Shown here: piece by piece, positions 16,058 through 24,403 of the stretch
Layout of the letters: the number at the start of each line of letters is the position of its first letter
How positions within the stretch are numbered: the first letter of the stretch is position 1
The notes under the pieces: generated by a model
Databases searched by the model: none
Told to the model about the DNA's origin: nothing
The model's input: only the letters and a program-made list of their open reading frames with translations
Source: DAOUTY01 sp964453665
GTDB lineage: Bacteria > Chloroflexota > Dehalococcoidia > SZUA-161
NCBI GenBank assembly: GCA_964453665.1
Contig: CAYVQT010000028.1
Location: 1 to 42,686, forward strand
Direction of reading: 5' to 3'
Length of the DNA: 42,686 nucleotides
Made by a program: the position numbers and the translations under genes

Positions 16058-18664
16058 ATGAGCAGCGGTAATAATGGAAAGAACAGTAAAACGGAGCGCT
16101 CTCTGCGCAACAGGGTTGCCCGTGCCATCTTCGCCTCCGCTGAAACAATGGGCATATCCGATAGGGAGATGATAGAGGGACTCGCCGATCAGGTTATCGA
16201 GCGCCTTGACCGCATCCCCACCCTCCCCGGAATGGAGGACTTCGCCCCCGCGATTAGAAGGCCTGTTCAGGAGACGGAAATCAGGTCTATTGCGAGAAGC
16301 ATCCTCGCCGAGAGGGGCCCCGAGACATTTGTCCCGATTGTGGCGAAGGAGGAAACGGCACCGGTCAAAGCCCCGAAAGCCAGGGTTAAAAGCAAGGATG
16401 AAGAGAGGGTGCAGGTAGATATCTCGCCAAACGCCAGGGCGGTACTGGAGAGAAGGTACCTGGTTAAGGACAAAAAGGGTCGAGTTATCGAGAGCGTCGA
16501 AGATATGTTCCAGCGCGTGGCACACCATATCGCCTCAGCCGACCTGCTCTACGATTCCAAAGCCGACATCAAGGCGAGGGAAGACGAATTCTACAGGATG
16601 ATGGCAAATCTGGAGTTTCTGCCTAACTCACCAACATTGATGAATGCAGGTCGCGAGTTGGGGCAGCTCTCCGCCTGCTTCGTGCTGCCTATCAAGGACT
16701 CCATGGAGTCGATCTTCGACTCGGTGAAGCACACCGCCCTGATCCACAAGAGCGGAGGCGGCACCGGCTTCTCTTTCTCCCGCCTGCGGCCTGAAGGCTC
16801 CGCGGTAGGCTCGACGGGCGGGGTGGCCAGCGGCCCGGTATCATTCATGAAAGCCTTCGATGCCGCTACCGACGTCATTAAGCAGGGTGGTAAGCGGCGG
16901 GGAGCTAATATGGCAATCCTGAACGTCGATCATCCTGACATATTGAAATTTATCACCTCCAAGGAGGACTATACTTCTCTCACAAACTTCAATATCTCCG
17001 TGGCAGTGACCGAGGAGTTCATGAAGGCGGTGGAGAGCAACAGCGACTACGAGCTGATCGAACCCCACACCAGGAAGGTGGTCGGCAAGCTCAACGCGAG
17101 CGAGGTATTCGACCGCATGGTTGATAACGCGTGGAGGAACGGCGACCCGGGCATCGTGTTCCTCGACCGTGTGAACAGGGATAACCCGACTCCGAAGCTG
17201 GGAAGTGTCGAGAGCACCAATCCCTGTGGCGAACAGCCCCTTCTCCCTTACGAATCGTGTAATCTGGGGTCCATTAACCTCTCGAGGATGGTCTGTGAGA
17301 AAAACGGCGCACCGGACATAGATTATGTCAAGCTCTCCGGGGCTGTAAGGCTGTCTGTCAGATTCCTGGACAATGTCATAGACGTAAATAAATACCCCAT
17401 ACCAGAGATCGATGAGACTACTAAGGCCACCCGAAAGATCGGCCTCGGCGTAATGGGATTCGCCGACCTGCTCATCAGGCTGGGGATACCCTACGACTCC
17501 CAGAAGGCGCTTGATACCGGAGAAGAGCTAATGAAGTTCATCAGCGACGAGTCCACGGAGGCCTCCAGGGAACTGGCTGAGGAGAGAGGCGTGTTTCCCG
17601 CTTTCAAAGACAGTATCTACGACAAGCCCGATGGCCCCCGCATGAGAAATGCTACCAGAACCACCATCGCTCCCACCGGCACCCTGAGTATCATCGCCGG
17701 CTGCTCCAGCGGCATCGAGCCACTATTCGCTTTGAGCTATACGCGCACCATACTGGAGGGCACGCAGCTAGCGGAGATAAACACCCTGTTCGAAGAGGCA
17801 GCGAAGAGGGAAGGGTTCTATTCCGAAGAACTGATGCAAAAGGTCGCCGAGAAGGGCAATCTGCCCGATATAGAGGGCATTCCAGAGAAGGTGAAAAATC
17901 TGTTCATCACCTCTCACGACATCACCCCCGAGTGGCACGTCAGGATGCAGTCCGCATTTCAGAGGTTTACCGATAACGCTGTCTCCAAGACAGTCAACTT
18001 CCCTCACGACGCAACAAGGGAAGACGTGGCGCGGGTATATATGCTGGCCTACAAGGAGGGCTGCAAGGGCATAACTATCTACAGGGACAGGAGTCGTGAC
18101 AGCCAGGTGTTGAGCATCAACACGGACAAACCGGTGGAAGAGAAAGAGCCCGGGCGAGTTCCCAGAGCGCGTCCGATCACCACTACCGGCGTAACGGAGA
18201 AGGTGGCTACCGGCTGTGGAAATCTATATATAACGGTCAACTTCGATGAGGAAGGCGTGCTGTGCGAGCTGTTCTGCGCACTGGGCAAGGCCGGTGGCTG
18301 CGCATCAGCACAGCTCGAGGCTATCACCAGGCTGATCTCCCTGGCGCTGAGGTCCGGTGTAGAGGTGGAATCGATTATCAAGCACCTGAGAGGAATCAGA
18401 TGCCCTTCCATCGCCTGGGACAGGGGACACGCTATCCTCTCATGTCCCGACGCCATCGCCGGTGTCCTGGACAGGCACCGGACCTACGAAATGCTTGAAA
18501 CCAAGACTGAAGTTAAGGCCAAGCCCAAGACTAACCCCAAAGCCGATAACAAAGATAACAGCGAGACCGGGAACATGACGGGGCAATGCCCCGAGTGCGG
18601 CAGCCTGCTTATTTTCCAGGAAGGCTGCTTCATCTGCAAGGCGTGTGGATATACAAAGTGCTAG
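16058..18664 (+). CDS. nrdJ: Adenosylcobalamin-dependent (class II) ribonucleotide reductase
   Basis: Makes deoxyribonucleotides for DNA synthesis, using adenosylcobalamin to generate the thiyl radical, so it works with or without oxygen. The 868-residue product has NSPTLMNAG, SACFVLPI (active-site cysteine near 206), HKSGGGTGFSFSRLRP, the substrate motif NPCGEQPLLPYESCNLGSIN near 387 that carries the radical cysteine, and PTGTLSIIAGCSSGIEP. At the extreme C-terminus is a CPEC...CKAC zinc ribbon after a low-complexity Lys/Pro/Asn linker, which carries the shuttle thiols. It lies 39 bases after nrdR, with the NrdR boxes upstream of both. Confidence 0.95.
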   Translation: MSSGNNGKNSKTERSLRNRVARAIFASAETMGISDREMIEGLADQVIERLDRIPTLPGMEDFAPAIRRPVQETEIRSIARSILAERGPETFVPIVAKEETAPVKAPKARVKSKDEERVQVDISPNARAVLERRYLVKDKKGRVIESVEDMFQRVAHHIASADLLYDSKADIKAREDEFYRMMANLEFLPNSPTLMNAGRELGQLSACFVLPIKDSMESIFDSVKHTALIHKSGGGTGFSFSRLRPEGSAVGSTGGVASGPVSFMKAFDAATDVIKQGGKRRGANMAILNVDHPDILKFITSKEDYTSLTNFNISVAVTEEFMKAVESNSDYELIEPHTRKVVGKLNASEVFDRMVDNAWRNGDPGIVFLDRVNRDNPTPKLGSVESTNPCGEQPLLPYESCNLGSINLSRMVCEKNGAPDIDYVKLSGAVRLSVRFLDNVIDVNKYPIPEIDETTKATRKIGLGVMGFADLLIRLGIPYDSQKALDTGEELMKFISDESTEASRELAEERGVFPAFKDSIYDKPDGPRMRNATRTTIAPTGTLSIIAGCSSGIEPLFALSYTRTILEGTQLAEINTLFEEAAKREGFYSEELMQKVAEKGNLPDIEGIPEKVKNLFITSHDITPEWHVRMQSAFQRFTDNAVSKTVNFPHDATREDVARVYMLAYKEGCKGITIYRDRSRDSQVLSINTDKPVEEKEPGRVPRARPITTTGVTEKVATGCGNLYITVNFDEEGVLCELFCALGKAGGCASAQLEAITRLISLALRSGVEVESIIKHLRGIRCPSIAWDRGHAILSCPDAIAGVLDRHRTYEMLETKTEVKAKPKTNPKADNKDNSETGNMTGQCPECGSLLIFQEGCFICKACGYTKC

Positions 18665-18766
18665 CGACCAGGAGAATACCTGCAAACATTAAAAAGGGGT
18701 AGCCTGGAGCGGATACTACAACCTACCCGTAACTCTCCGATAAGCTCGCAGCAACGTGAACGATTC

Positions 18767-20407
18767 ATGACATGGAAAGCGGTCAAAGAGGCCAGGCGAA
18801 GGCTGGGGAAGGAGAAGGGTACCGTCTACAAGGACTGGGGCGGGAGAATCCACATTGCCCTCATTTACCCGAATTCCTACTATCTGGGAATGTCCAACCT
18901 CGGCTTCCAGACTATCCACGGATTTCTTAACAGCTACGAAAAGATAGTCTGCGAGCGTGTTTTCTGGGAATTAAAAGGGGGAAGCGGTGAAGAGCCCGTC
19001 AGCCTCGAATCTCAGCGTCCCCTTCCCGACTTCGACGTCCTCGCCTTTTCCATCTCCTACGAACTGGATTACTTCAACATAGTCCGAATCCTAAAAGCCA
19101 GCGGCATCCCCCTGTATGCTGCCGACCGCAACGAAACCCACCCCCTGGTGATCGCCGGCGGACCCTGCGTAACCGCCAATCCCCTGCCTCTCTCAGCCTT
19201 CTTCGACTGCTTCGCTATCGGCGAAGGAGAGGCTATTCTGCCCCGCGTGACCGGTATCCTGACCGAAGGAATTGAAAGCGGGAAGGACGAGCTGCTCAAA
19301 GAGCTGGCTTCAGTTCCCGGAGTCTATGTCCCCTCATTGTACAGCGGCACTCCCGTCAGGCGGCAGTGGCTGGCTGACCTGGATTCCGTGACCACCACTT
19401 CGGTAATTCAAACGCCGGATACCGAACTCAGCGATATACACCTCATTGAGATCGCACGCGGCTGTGGCTGGGGCTGTCGTTTCTGCCTCGCCGGGTTCTG
19501 GTTCAGGCCGTTTCGCTTCCGCCCTCTGAAAAGCCTGCTGGCTCAAGCTGAGAACGGCCTGAAATACGGCAGGAGATTAGGTCTTTTAGCCGCCGCCGTC
19601 TCAGACCATCCCGGGATAGATGAGCTTGTGTTGCAGTTGAGGCAAATGGATGCCGAGATATCGGTTAGCTCGCTGCGAATCCAGCCTCTATCCGAAAAGG
19701 TTCTCCGTGCTCTTACCGATAGCGGCACACATACCGTATCCCTTGCCCCGGAGGCAGGCTCCGAGAGATTGCGCCGGATCATCAACAAGGGCGTAACGGA
19801 GGACGACATAGTCAAAGCGGTTGACACAGTCGCAGAGCAGGGTTTAAGGTATGTCAAGCTTTACTTCATGATCGGACTGCCAACTGAGACAGACAATGAT
19901 ATCGAGGAGCTAATCAGGCTGACCCACACCCTGAAGGGTCGAATAGAGCGAACGGGATGCCGTGTCGCACTCACGGTGGAGCCCTTTGTGCCCAAGGCGG
20001 GCACTCCTTTTCAATGGCTTGCGATGGCCCCCGAAGACGTGCTTCGCCGCCGCGTGAACCGAATCAAGAACAGCCTCTCCAGAAGCGGCATCGAGGTCAG
20101 GTCAGAGAGTGTGGCATGGAGTACGGTACAGGGGGTGCTGTCCCGGGGCGACGCAGGGTTGAGCGCGGCACTGGCCGGTATGTCAGGCAATTCCCTGGCC
20201 GCCTGGCGTCAAGAGCTGGAGAAATACGACATGAGTATCGATTTCTACATACACCGTGAAATACCTTTCGATGAGCCTCTGCCCTGGTCAGTAGTTGACT
20301 CCGCCGTTACAAGGGATTACCTCCGTGAGGAATTGGAGAAGTCACGCACCGGTGCTCAAAGCCCGCCGTGCCCACCGAAAGACTGCCACAAATGCGGGGT
20401 ATGCTGA
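18767..20407 (+). CDS. Radical SAM protein with B12-binding-type N-terminal domain
   Basis: Substrate unknown. The 546-residue product has an N-terminal Rossmann-like region of the kind found in B12-binding radical SAM proteins (IHIALIYPNSYYLGMSNLGF, VIAGGPCVTANPLP, CFAIGEGE). The radical SAM barrel follows, with the cluster-binding RGCGWGCRFC (CX3CX2C, near residues 233-240), LAPEAGSERLRRIINKG and VKLYFMIGLPTETD. It ends in a Cys-rich tail (CPPKDCHKCGVC) that could hold another cluster. This architecture matches the family often fused to, or next to, a DUF2344 partner; no such partner is present here. The 3' end, including the Cys-rich tail, is duplicated 2.2 kb downstream. Confidence 0.85.
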   Translation: MTWKAVKEARRRLGKEKGTVYKDWGGRIHIALIYPNSYYLGMSNLGFQTIHGFLNSYEKIVCERVFWELKGGSGEEPVSLESQRPLPDFDVLAFSISYELDYFNIVRILKASGIPLYAADRNETHPLVIAGGPCVTANPLPLSAFFDCFAIGEGEAILPRVTGILTEGIESGKDELLKELASVPGVYVPSLYSGTPVRRQWLADLDSVTTTSVIQTPDTELSDIHLIEIARGCGWGCRFCLAGFWFRPFRFRPLKSLLAQAENGLKYGRRLGLLAAAVSDHPGIDELVLQLRQMDAEISVSSLRIQPLSEKVLRALTDSGTHTVSLAPEAGSERLRRIINKGVTEDDIVKAVDTVAEQGLRYVKLYFMIGLPTETDNDIEELIRLTHTLKGRIERTGCRVALTVEPFVPKAGTPFQWLAMAPEDVLRRRVNRIKNSLSRSGIEVRSESVAWSTVQGVLSRGDAGLSAALAGMSGNSLAAWRQELEKYDMSIDFYIHREIPFDEPLPWSVVDSAVTRDYLREELEKSRTGAQSPPCPPKDCHKCGVC

Positions 20408-20413
20408 TATATG
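20331..20413 (+). repeat. 83-bp direct repeat, left copy (3' end of radical SAM gene)
   Basis: Matches 22560-22642 over 83 bases with five mismatches. It encodes the last ~25 residues, the TGA and the following ATATATGA of the radical SAM gene. Together the copies bracket the RAYT/REP island. Confidence 0.95.
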
Positions 20414-20459
20414 ACAATAGACGTACAGCAAGAGGGTCCGATTGGGAGGTAACACTTCT

Positions 20460-21149
20460 GTGGGAATAGAAGCTACAAGCAGTGTGCCTTGGGATATGGT
20501 AGCTGCTATTTCCGCACTTGCAGGGCTTTTAATACTTCTAGGATGGCAAATCATTTATCAGAGCATTCTAAAACCTAGATTAGAGGTTCGAAAGGCTAGG
20601 AAGCCTTGCGAGATTCACTTCCTAATACCTGAACAGCATAAGCGGATATTAAGTTACGCTAGCCAGGATGACAAAGAACACTTGGTTGATGAGCTCACTT
20701 TACCAAGCAATTCACTAGTGACTATCGAGCTATGGATAAAGCCAAAGATGAACTTCCACGAGAGTGAGTTCTATTTTGGCTGTGAAGGAGATGATGTAAC
20801 CAAACCACGGCCTATCGAATATGACAATCGCTTCGTTGAAAGAGGGCTAGCAAGTAAAGCTAGCCCAGAGACGGATCGCAATCATTACGTGGATCACCAC
20901 GCCTATTACCATGTAAGGACAGAGCGAGACTTGATAAGTAGTGAAGTTTATGTCAGGGGTTTCAGTTTGAAGACAATAGCCGAAGGAAAATATACAGCGC
21001 GAGTGTTCTTTCATACTTCCAAAGTGCTCGGAAGAGCCGATATATCGATAAGGGTGGAGGATCAGCCCACCACAGAAATGCGGTGTGCTATCCACAAATC
21101 ATGTTTCATCAAACCAATGCGCCAGACTAATGGCAATAATGTTGTGTAG
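20460..21149 (+). CDS. Unrecognised single-pass membrane protein
   Basis: Not recognised. The 229-residue product has one hydrophobic N-terminal segment (about residues 10-30, ISALAGLLILLGWQIIY) and then a soluble domain rich in charged and beta-prone stretches (SLVTIELWIKPKMNF, EGKYTARVFFHTSK, RADISIRVED). The pattern suggests a membrane-anchored beta-sandwich, with the soluble part probably cytoplasmic by the positive-inside rule. The GTG at 20460 is preferred because GGAGGT lies 9 bases upstream; a TTG at 20442 is also in frame. It is the first gene of the island and has no obvious link to its neighbours. Confidence 0.65.
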   Translation: MGIEATSSVPWDMVAAISALAGLLILLGWQIIYQSILKPRLEVRKARKPCEIHFLIPEQHKRILSYASQDDKEHLVDELTLPSNSLVTIELWIKPKMNFHESEFYFGCEGDDVTKPRPIEYDNRFVERGLASKASPETDRNHYVDHHAYYHVRTERDLISSEVYVRGFSLKTIAEGKYTARVFFHTSKVLGRADISIRVEDQPTTEMRCAIHKSCFIKPMRQTNGNNVV

Positions 21150-21153
21150 AGAA

Positions 21154-21185
21154 GGTAGAGTGGGTGAAGTGAAACGTAACCCACC
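21154..21185 (+). repeat. REP hairpin 1
   Basis: GTAG head followed by an imperfect palindrome: GTGGGT (21160-21165), a 13-base loop and ACCCAC (21179-21184). Differs from REP 3 by one base over 32. Lies 30 bases upstream of the RAYT gene. Confidence 0.85.
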
Positions 21186-21215
21186 GCTCTGATATGCATA
21201 GTTAGGGAATAAGAT

Positions 21216-21758
21216 ATGCCTGAATATCGCAGAGCTCGGCTAACTGGAGGAACTTTCTTCTTCACCGTCGTCACGTATAAAAGGTATCCGATATTCAAGG
21301 ATAAAGACGCCGTTGATCTGTTGAATAGATGTTTCCAGGCAGTGGCTGTCGAATATCCTTACAAGATAGAGGCCATTGTGATTCTGCCCGACCATCTTCC
21401 CTGCATCTGGACATTGCCCGATAGCGATTTCGACTTCTCAACGAGGTGGAAGCTCATTAAAATAGCCTTCACTCGTAGTTATTCCGGAGGCAAGGCGGAG
21501 GTAACCTCGGAATCGATGCGAAAGAAGAAGGAAACAGGTGTCTGGCAAAGAAGGTTCTGGGAACACAGGATTCGGGATCAGGAGGACTTCAACCGACATT
21601 GTGATTACATTCATTACAATCCCGTTAAGCACGGATTGGTGAATTTGCCCATAGAGTGGAAAAACAGTAGCTTTATGGAATTTGTTAAAAAGGATTTCTA
21701 TGATGAAAGCTGGGGAGCCATGATACAAGAAGAACTCATGGCGATGGATTTGGAATGA
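21216..21758 (+). CDS. REP-associated tyrosine transposase (RAYT), HUH motif altered
   Basis: Single-strand DNA nicking/joining enzyme of the Y1/IS200-like RAYT family, which moves or processes REP hairpins. The 180-residue product has the family order: YRRARLTGGTFFFTVVTYKR, IEAIVILPDHLPCIWTLP, VWQRRFWEHRIRDQEDF, and DYIHYNPVKHGL with the catalytic tyrosine (131 or 134). The usual metal-binding HLH of the HUH motif reads HLP: residue 62 is proline (codon CCC at 21399-21401), one base from histidine. The protein is otherwise full length. It lies between two inverted REPs, the typical REPtron layout. It may be a recently inactivated copy. Confidence 0.9.
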   Translation: MPEYRRARLTGGTFFFTVVTYKRYPIFKDKDAVDLLNRCFQAVAVEYPYKIEAIVILPDHLPCIWTLPDSDFDFSTRWKLIKIAFTRSYSGGKAEVTSESMRKKKETGVWQRRFWEHRIRDQEDFNRHCDYIHYNPVKHGLVNLPIEWKNSSFMEFVKKDFYDESWGAMIQEELMAMDLE

Positions 21759-21763
21759 GATGA

Positions 21764-21795
21764 TGGTGGGTTTCGCTGCGCTACACCCACCCTAC
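21764..21795 (-). repeat. REP hairpin 2 (inverted)
   Basis: GGTGGGT (21765-21771) and ACCCACC (21785-21791) form the stem. Read on the minus strand it starts with the same GTAGGGTGGGTG as REPs 1 and 3, so it faces them across the RAYT gene; the loop differs. Confidence 0.85.
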
Positions 21796-21860
21796 GTTAT
21801 GTTAAATTGTTAAACTTTAGAATATGTTTATGTATAACAATTTTTACGGGGTAAATCTGA

Positions 21861-22496
21861 ATGGGTGTTGCTCTTAGTATTGTTGCTGCATTGCTAATGG
21901 GTCTAAGTCTAATTATCCCCAAGAGTATCTACCTCCGGTTAGAAGAAAAGGCCAAACAGATCCCTGAATATTTCGAAGACCAGAAGGATACATGGGGAAT
22001 TCTAGGGAAGAAGTCACTTATAAGCTCTGCAATAATTACAATTCTCATTGTATTTGGGTTCATTATCTATGGTTTATGCAAGGATATTCCACGAGGGGAA
22101 CTATCCGCATCGTACATAGCAATATCCAGTATATTGCTGCTAACAGGAGCGATAATTGGTATTATAATATTGAGCACATCAAGTCGTGCCTTGTCAAAGC
22201 TGTACGTTAAGTGGAACTCCAGTAGAACAGCAGACATAGCTTACATCAGATTTACAGTAATCTGGATAATAGGCCTAACACTTGCCGTGTTGGCTTTATT
22301 ACTATTACGGTTTGCACCTCTGCCTCTTGTATCTTTGTTATTAGGATTTGCTGCTGGGGCTCTTTTTATGGAAATTGTGCTAGGGTTCGCACCATGGCTA
22401 AAGAAATTCATAACATATGAAACTTTCGAAAATAAAATCATAGCTCGCTTTGGTTTCTTGCTCTTGGTCATCAGCATAATAATACAAATTTTTTAA
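21861..22496 (+). CDS. Unrecognised multi-pass membrane protein
   Basis: Not recognised. The 211-residue product has about six hydrophobic segments (near residues 4-20, 52-72, 84-105, 128-150, 153-175 and 195-210), with short charged loops such as RLEEKAKQIPEYFEDQKDTW between the first two. No known transporter or enzyme motif is visible. It lies between REP 2 and REP 3 in an AT-rich stretch, which fits foreign origin. A GGGG sequence lies about 10 bases before the ATG. Confidence 0.65.
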   Translation: MGVALSIVAALLMGLSLIIPKSIYLRLEEKAKQIPEYFEDQKDTWGILGKKSLISSAIITILIVFGFIIYGLCKDIPRGELSASYIAISSILLLTGAIIGIIILSTSSRALSKLYVKWNSSRTADIAYIRFTVIWIIGLTLAVLALLLLRFAPLPLVSLLLGFAAGALFMEIVLGFAPWLKKFITYETFENKIIARFGFLLLVISIIIQIF

Positions 22497-22527
22497 TAAA
22501 CGAGACAAAGGGAGTAAAGCTGCCAGC

Positions 22528-22559
22528 GGTAGGGTGGGTGAAGTGAAACGTAACCCACC
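22528..22559 (+). repeat. REP hairpin 3
   Basis: GTAG head and a 7-bp palindrome, GGTGGGT (22533-22539) with ACCCACC (22553-22559). Its right edge coincides with the first base of the right 83-bp repeat at 22560. Confidence 0.85.
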
Positions 22560-22642
22560 AACTGGAGAAGGCACGCGCCGGTGCCCAAAGCCCGCCGTGT
22601 CCACCGAAAGACTGCCACAAATGCGGGGTATGCTGATATATG
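22560..22642 (+). repeat. 83-bp direct repeat, right copy (orphan gene end)
   Basis: Second copy of the radical SAM 3' end, 94% identical to 20331-20413. Its reading frame stays open through a TGA at 22635-22637 and would encode the same Cys-rich tail with two conservative changes (Ser to Ala, Thr to Ala). It has no start and is not a gene, but it supplies the upstream region and ATG of yggS. Confidence 0.95.
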
Positions 22643-23308
22643 AGCATTGAACAAAACGTCCGAGATGTTGAGCGGCGCATCGCCCATGCCTGCGAGCGGG
22701 CTGGGCGGTCACCCGATGAGGTGACGCTGGTCGCCGTGACCAAGACTATAGCCGTCCCCGCTATCGAGGCAGCTTTCAACGCCGGCATCAGGAACTTCGG
22801 TGAGAACAGGCTCCAGGAAGCCAAGCCCAAGATCGAGCAGCTCGCGAGCTTGCGGCCCGACCTGACCTGGCACATGGTAGGGCACCTCCAAACCAACAAG
22901 GCCAAGACAGCGGTGGACATTTTTGATATAATCCATAGCGTTGATTCGCTAAGGCTGGCGGAGACCCTGAGCGGGCGCGCTCAAAAGAACCTGCCCGTTC
23001 TCATTGAGGTTAATATCTCCGCTGAGGCAACTAAAAGCGGCTTGCTGTTACCCGAGGTTGACGAGACTATAAGGCAGATCGGCAGGCTGCCTCATATCGA
23101 GATACTGGGGTTGATGACCATTGCTCCCTGGGTGAGCGATGCCGAGGAGGTCCGCCCCGTTTTCCGCCAGTTGAGGCAGCTGCGAGACGCACTCGGGCTC
23201 AGGCACCTCTCCATGGGGATGACCGATGACTTCGAGGTCGCCATCGAAGAAGGTGCAACGCTGGTGAGGATCGGTCGAGCGATCTTCGGCGAGAGGAGAC
23301 CGGGTTGA
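22640..23308 (+). CDS. yggS: Pyridoxal phosphate homeostasis protein (YggS/PLPBP)
   Basis: PLP-binding protein of the YggS/PROSC family that buffers free PLP; no enzymatic reaction is established. The 222-residue product has the PLP lysine at 35 (LVAVTKT), FGENRLQEAKPKI, LTWHMVGHLQTNKAK, IHSVDSLRLA, VLIEVNISAEATKSG, GLMTIAPW and the C-terminal SMGMTDDFEVAIEEGATLVRIG phosphate-binding motif. The ATG at 22640 lies inside the duplicated radical SAM tail. The gene is followed 10 bases later by proC, and then yggT, the classic yggS-proC-yggT order. Confidence 0.96.
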   Translation: MSIEQNVRDVERRIAHACERAGRSPDEVTLVAVTKTIAVPAIEAAFNAGIRNFGENRLQEAKPKIEQLASLRPDLTWHMVGHLQTNKAKTAVDIFDIIHSVDSLRLAETLSGRAQKNLPVLIEVNISAEATKSGLLLPEVDETIRQIGRLPHIEILGLMTIAPWVSDAEEVRPVFRQLRQLRDALGLRHLSMGMTDDFEVAIEEGATLVRIGRAIFGERRPG

Positions 23309-23318
23309 GGAGAAGAAG

Positions 23319-24131
23319 ATGAGAATCGCCTTTATCGGATGCGGTAATATGGGGGAGGCAATGATGTCAGCCGTGCTCGGACAAAGTGTGTTCGCGCCGG
23401 ATGAGATATGCGCCTGTGATATTGACCGGGCTCGCCTAAAAACAATTGGAGGAAGGTACAAGGTCAGTTGCAACTCCGACATTAACAGCGCAATAAATGA
23501 CTCTGAAATTGTCGTCCTCTCGATCAAGCCTCAGGTCCTGGGCAAGGTGATGAAAGAGCTGAAGGGCAAGCTAAAGGAACAGCAACTGGTGGTCTCTATT
23601 GTGGCTGGAGCAAAACTTGACACCATCGTAAAGGGACTTGGTCACGACAGGGTGGTCCGCGTGATGCCCAACACCCCGGCACAGGTTGGAGCGGGTATGA
23701 GCGTATGGACCACCACCGGCGCAGCAGGTCAAGAACAGAAGGATATGGCGCAAACCATCCTGAGGGCGATGGGCAAGGATATATACTTCTCCGACGAGCA
23801 GTATATCGATATGGCGACGGCGATAAGCGGTAGTGGACCTGCCTATATATTCCTGATTATGGAGGCGCTCATCGATGCCGCGGTGCACATTGGCCTGCCG
23901 CGGGAAGAGGCAGGGAAGCTTGTTATACAGACCGTGCTGGGTTCCGCGCGCATCGCCGAGGAGTCAGGCAAACATCTGGCACAGCTAAGGAACATGGTCA
24001 CCTCTCCCGGCGGGACAACCGCTGAGGGACTACAGTGCCTGGAGGAGGGGGGAATGCGGGCTATAATAGCCCAGGCTGTCATCGCTGCCTATGAAAAAGC
24101 AGGACTTCTGGGAAGCGCAGGCAACAAATGA
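23319..24131 (+). CDS. proC: Pyrroline-5-carboxylate reductase
   Basis: NAD(P)H-dependent enzyme making L-proline from pyrroline-5-carboxylate, the last step of proline synthesis. The 270-residue product has the Rossmann motif FIGCGNMGEAM, VLSIKPQVL, RVMPNTPAQVGAGM, the substrate-binding AISGSGPAYIFLIMEALIDA, and MVTSPGGTTAEGL near the C-terminus. A GAGGAG sequence precedes the ATG. Its stop overlaps the yggT start (ATGA at 24128-24131). Confidence 0.97.
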   Translation: MRIAFIGCGNMGEAMMSAVLGQSVFAPDEICACDIDRARLKTIGGRYKVSCNSDINSAINDSEIVVLSIKPQVLGKVMKELKGKLKEQQLVVSIVAGAKLDTIVKGLGHDRVVRVMPNTPAQVGAGMSVWTTTGAAGQEQKDMAQTILRAMGKDIYFSDEQYIDMATAISGSGPAYIFLIMEALIDAAVHIGLPREEAGKLVIQTVLGSARIAEESGKHLAQLRNMVTSPGGTTAEGLQCLEEGGMRAIIAQAVIAAYEKAGLLGSAGNK

Positions 24132-24400
24132 GTACAGCCGCTTACTTCATCTGGCTCATATTCCAGATTTTTACGTTTGCCATCTTCTTCAGGGTTATCC
24201 TATCCTGGTTTATGATAACCCCTGCAAGCACAAGCGGCTTCCTGGTCACTATCTATCAAGTCCTGTACCAGATAACCGAGCCCATTCTGGGGCCGCTGCG
24301 CAGAATCATACCCACCATAGGCATGTTTGATATATCTCCGATTGTAGCCATCATAGTACTGCAGGTTGTCGGCGAGGTGCTCGTCCGGGCCCTTTCCTAG
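24128..24400 (+). CDS. yggT: YggT family membrane protein
   Basis: Small membrane protein of unresolved function. The 90-residue product has two hydrophobic helices (about residues 6-28 and 66-88) separated by the family's conserved linker ITEPILGPLRRIIP. Translationally coupled to proC by a 4-base overlap. It converges on the amidohydrolase gene, with only 3 bases between the two stops. Confidence 0.9.
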   Translation: MSTAAYFIWLIFQIFTFAIFFRVILSWFMITPASTSGFLVTIYQVLYQITEPILGPLRRIIPTIGMFDISPIVAIIVLQVVGEVLVRALS

Positions 24401-24403
24401 ATG

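Larger units (their letters stand above)
20408..22642 (+). mobile_element. RAYT/REP island flanked by a duplicated gene end
   Basis: About 2.2 kb lies between the radical SAM gene and yggS, carrying two unknown membrane-protein genes, a RAYT-family transposase gene and three REP hairpins. An 83-bp direct repeat marks its two ends. Base use is visibly more AT-rich than in the neighbours, especially at 21796-22500. Removing one repeat copy with the island would rejoin radical SAM to yggS in a tight, coupled arrangement (TGA-tat-ATG), which is probably the ancestral order (inference). Confidence 0.6.

Noticed and set aside
20411..20452. 13-codon open frame after the radical SAM stop, beginning like yggS (MTID versus MSIE)
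   Set aside because: It could be a residue of an old yggS start left by the island event, but similarity beyond the first few codons is not convincing.
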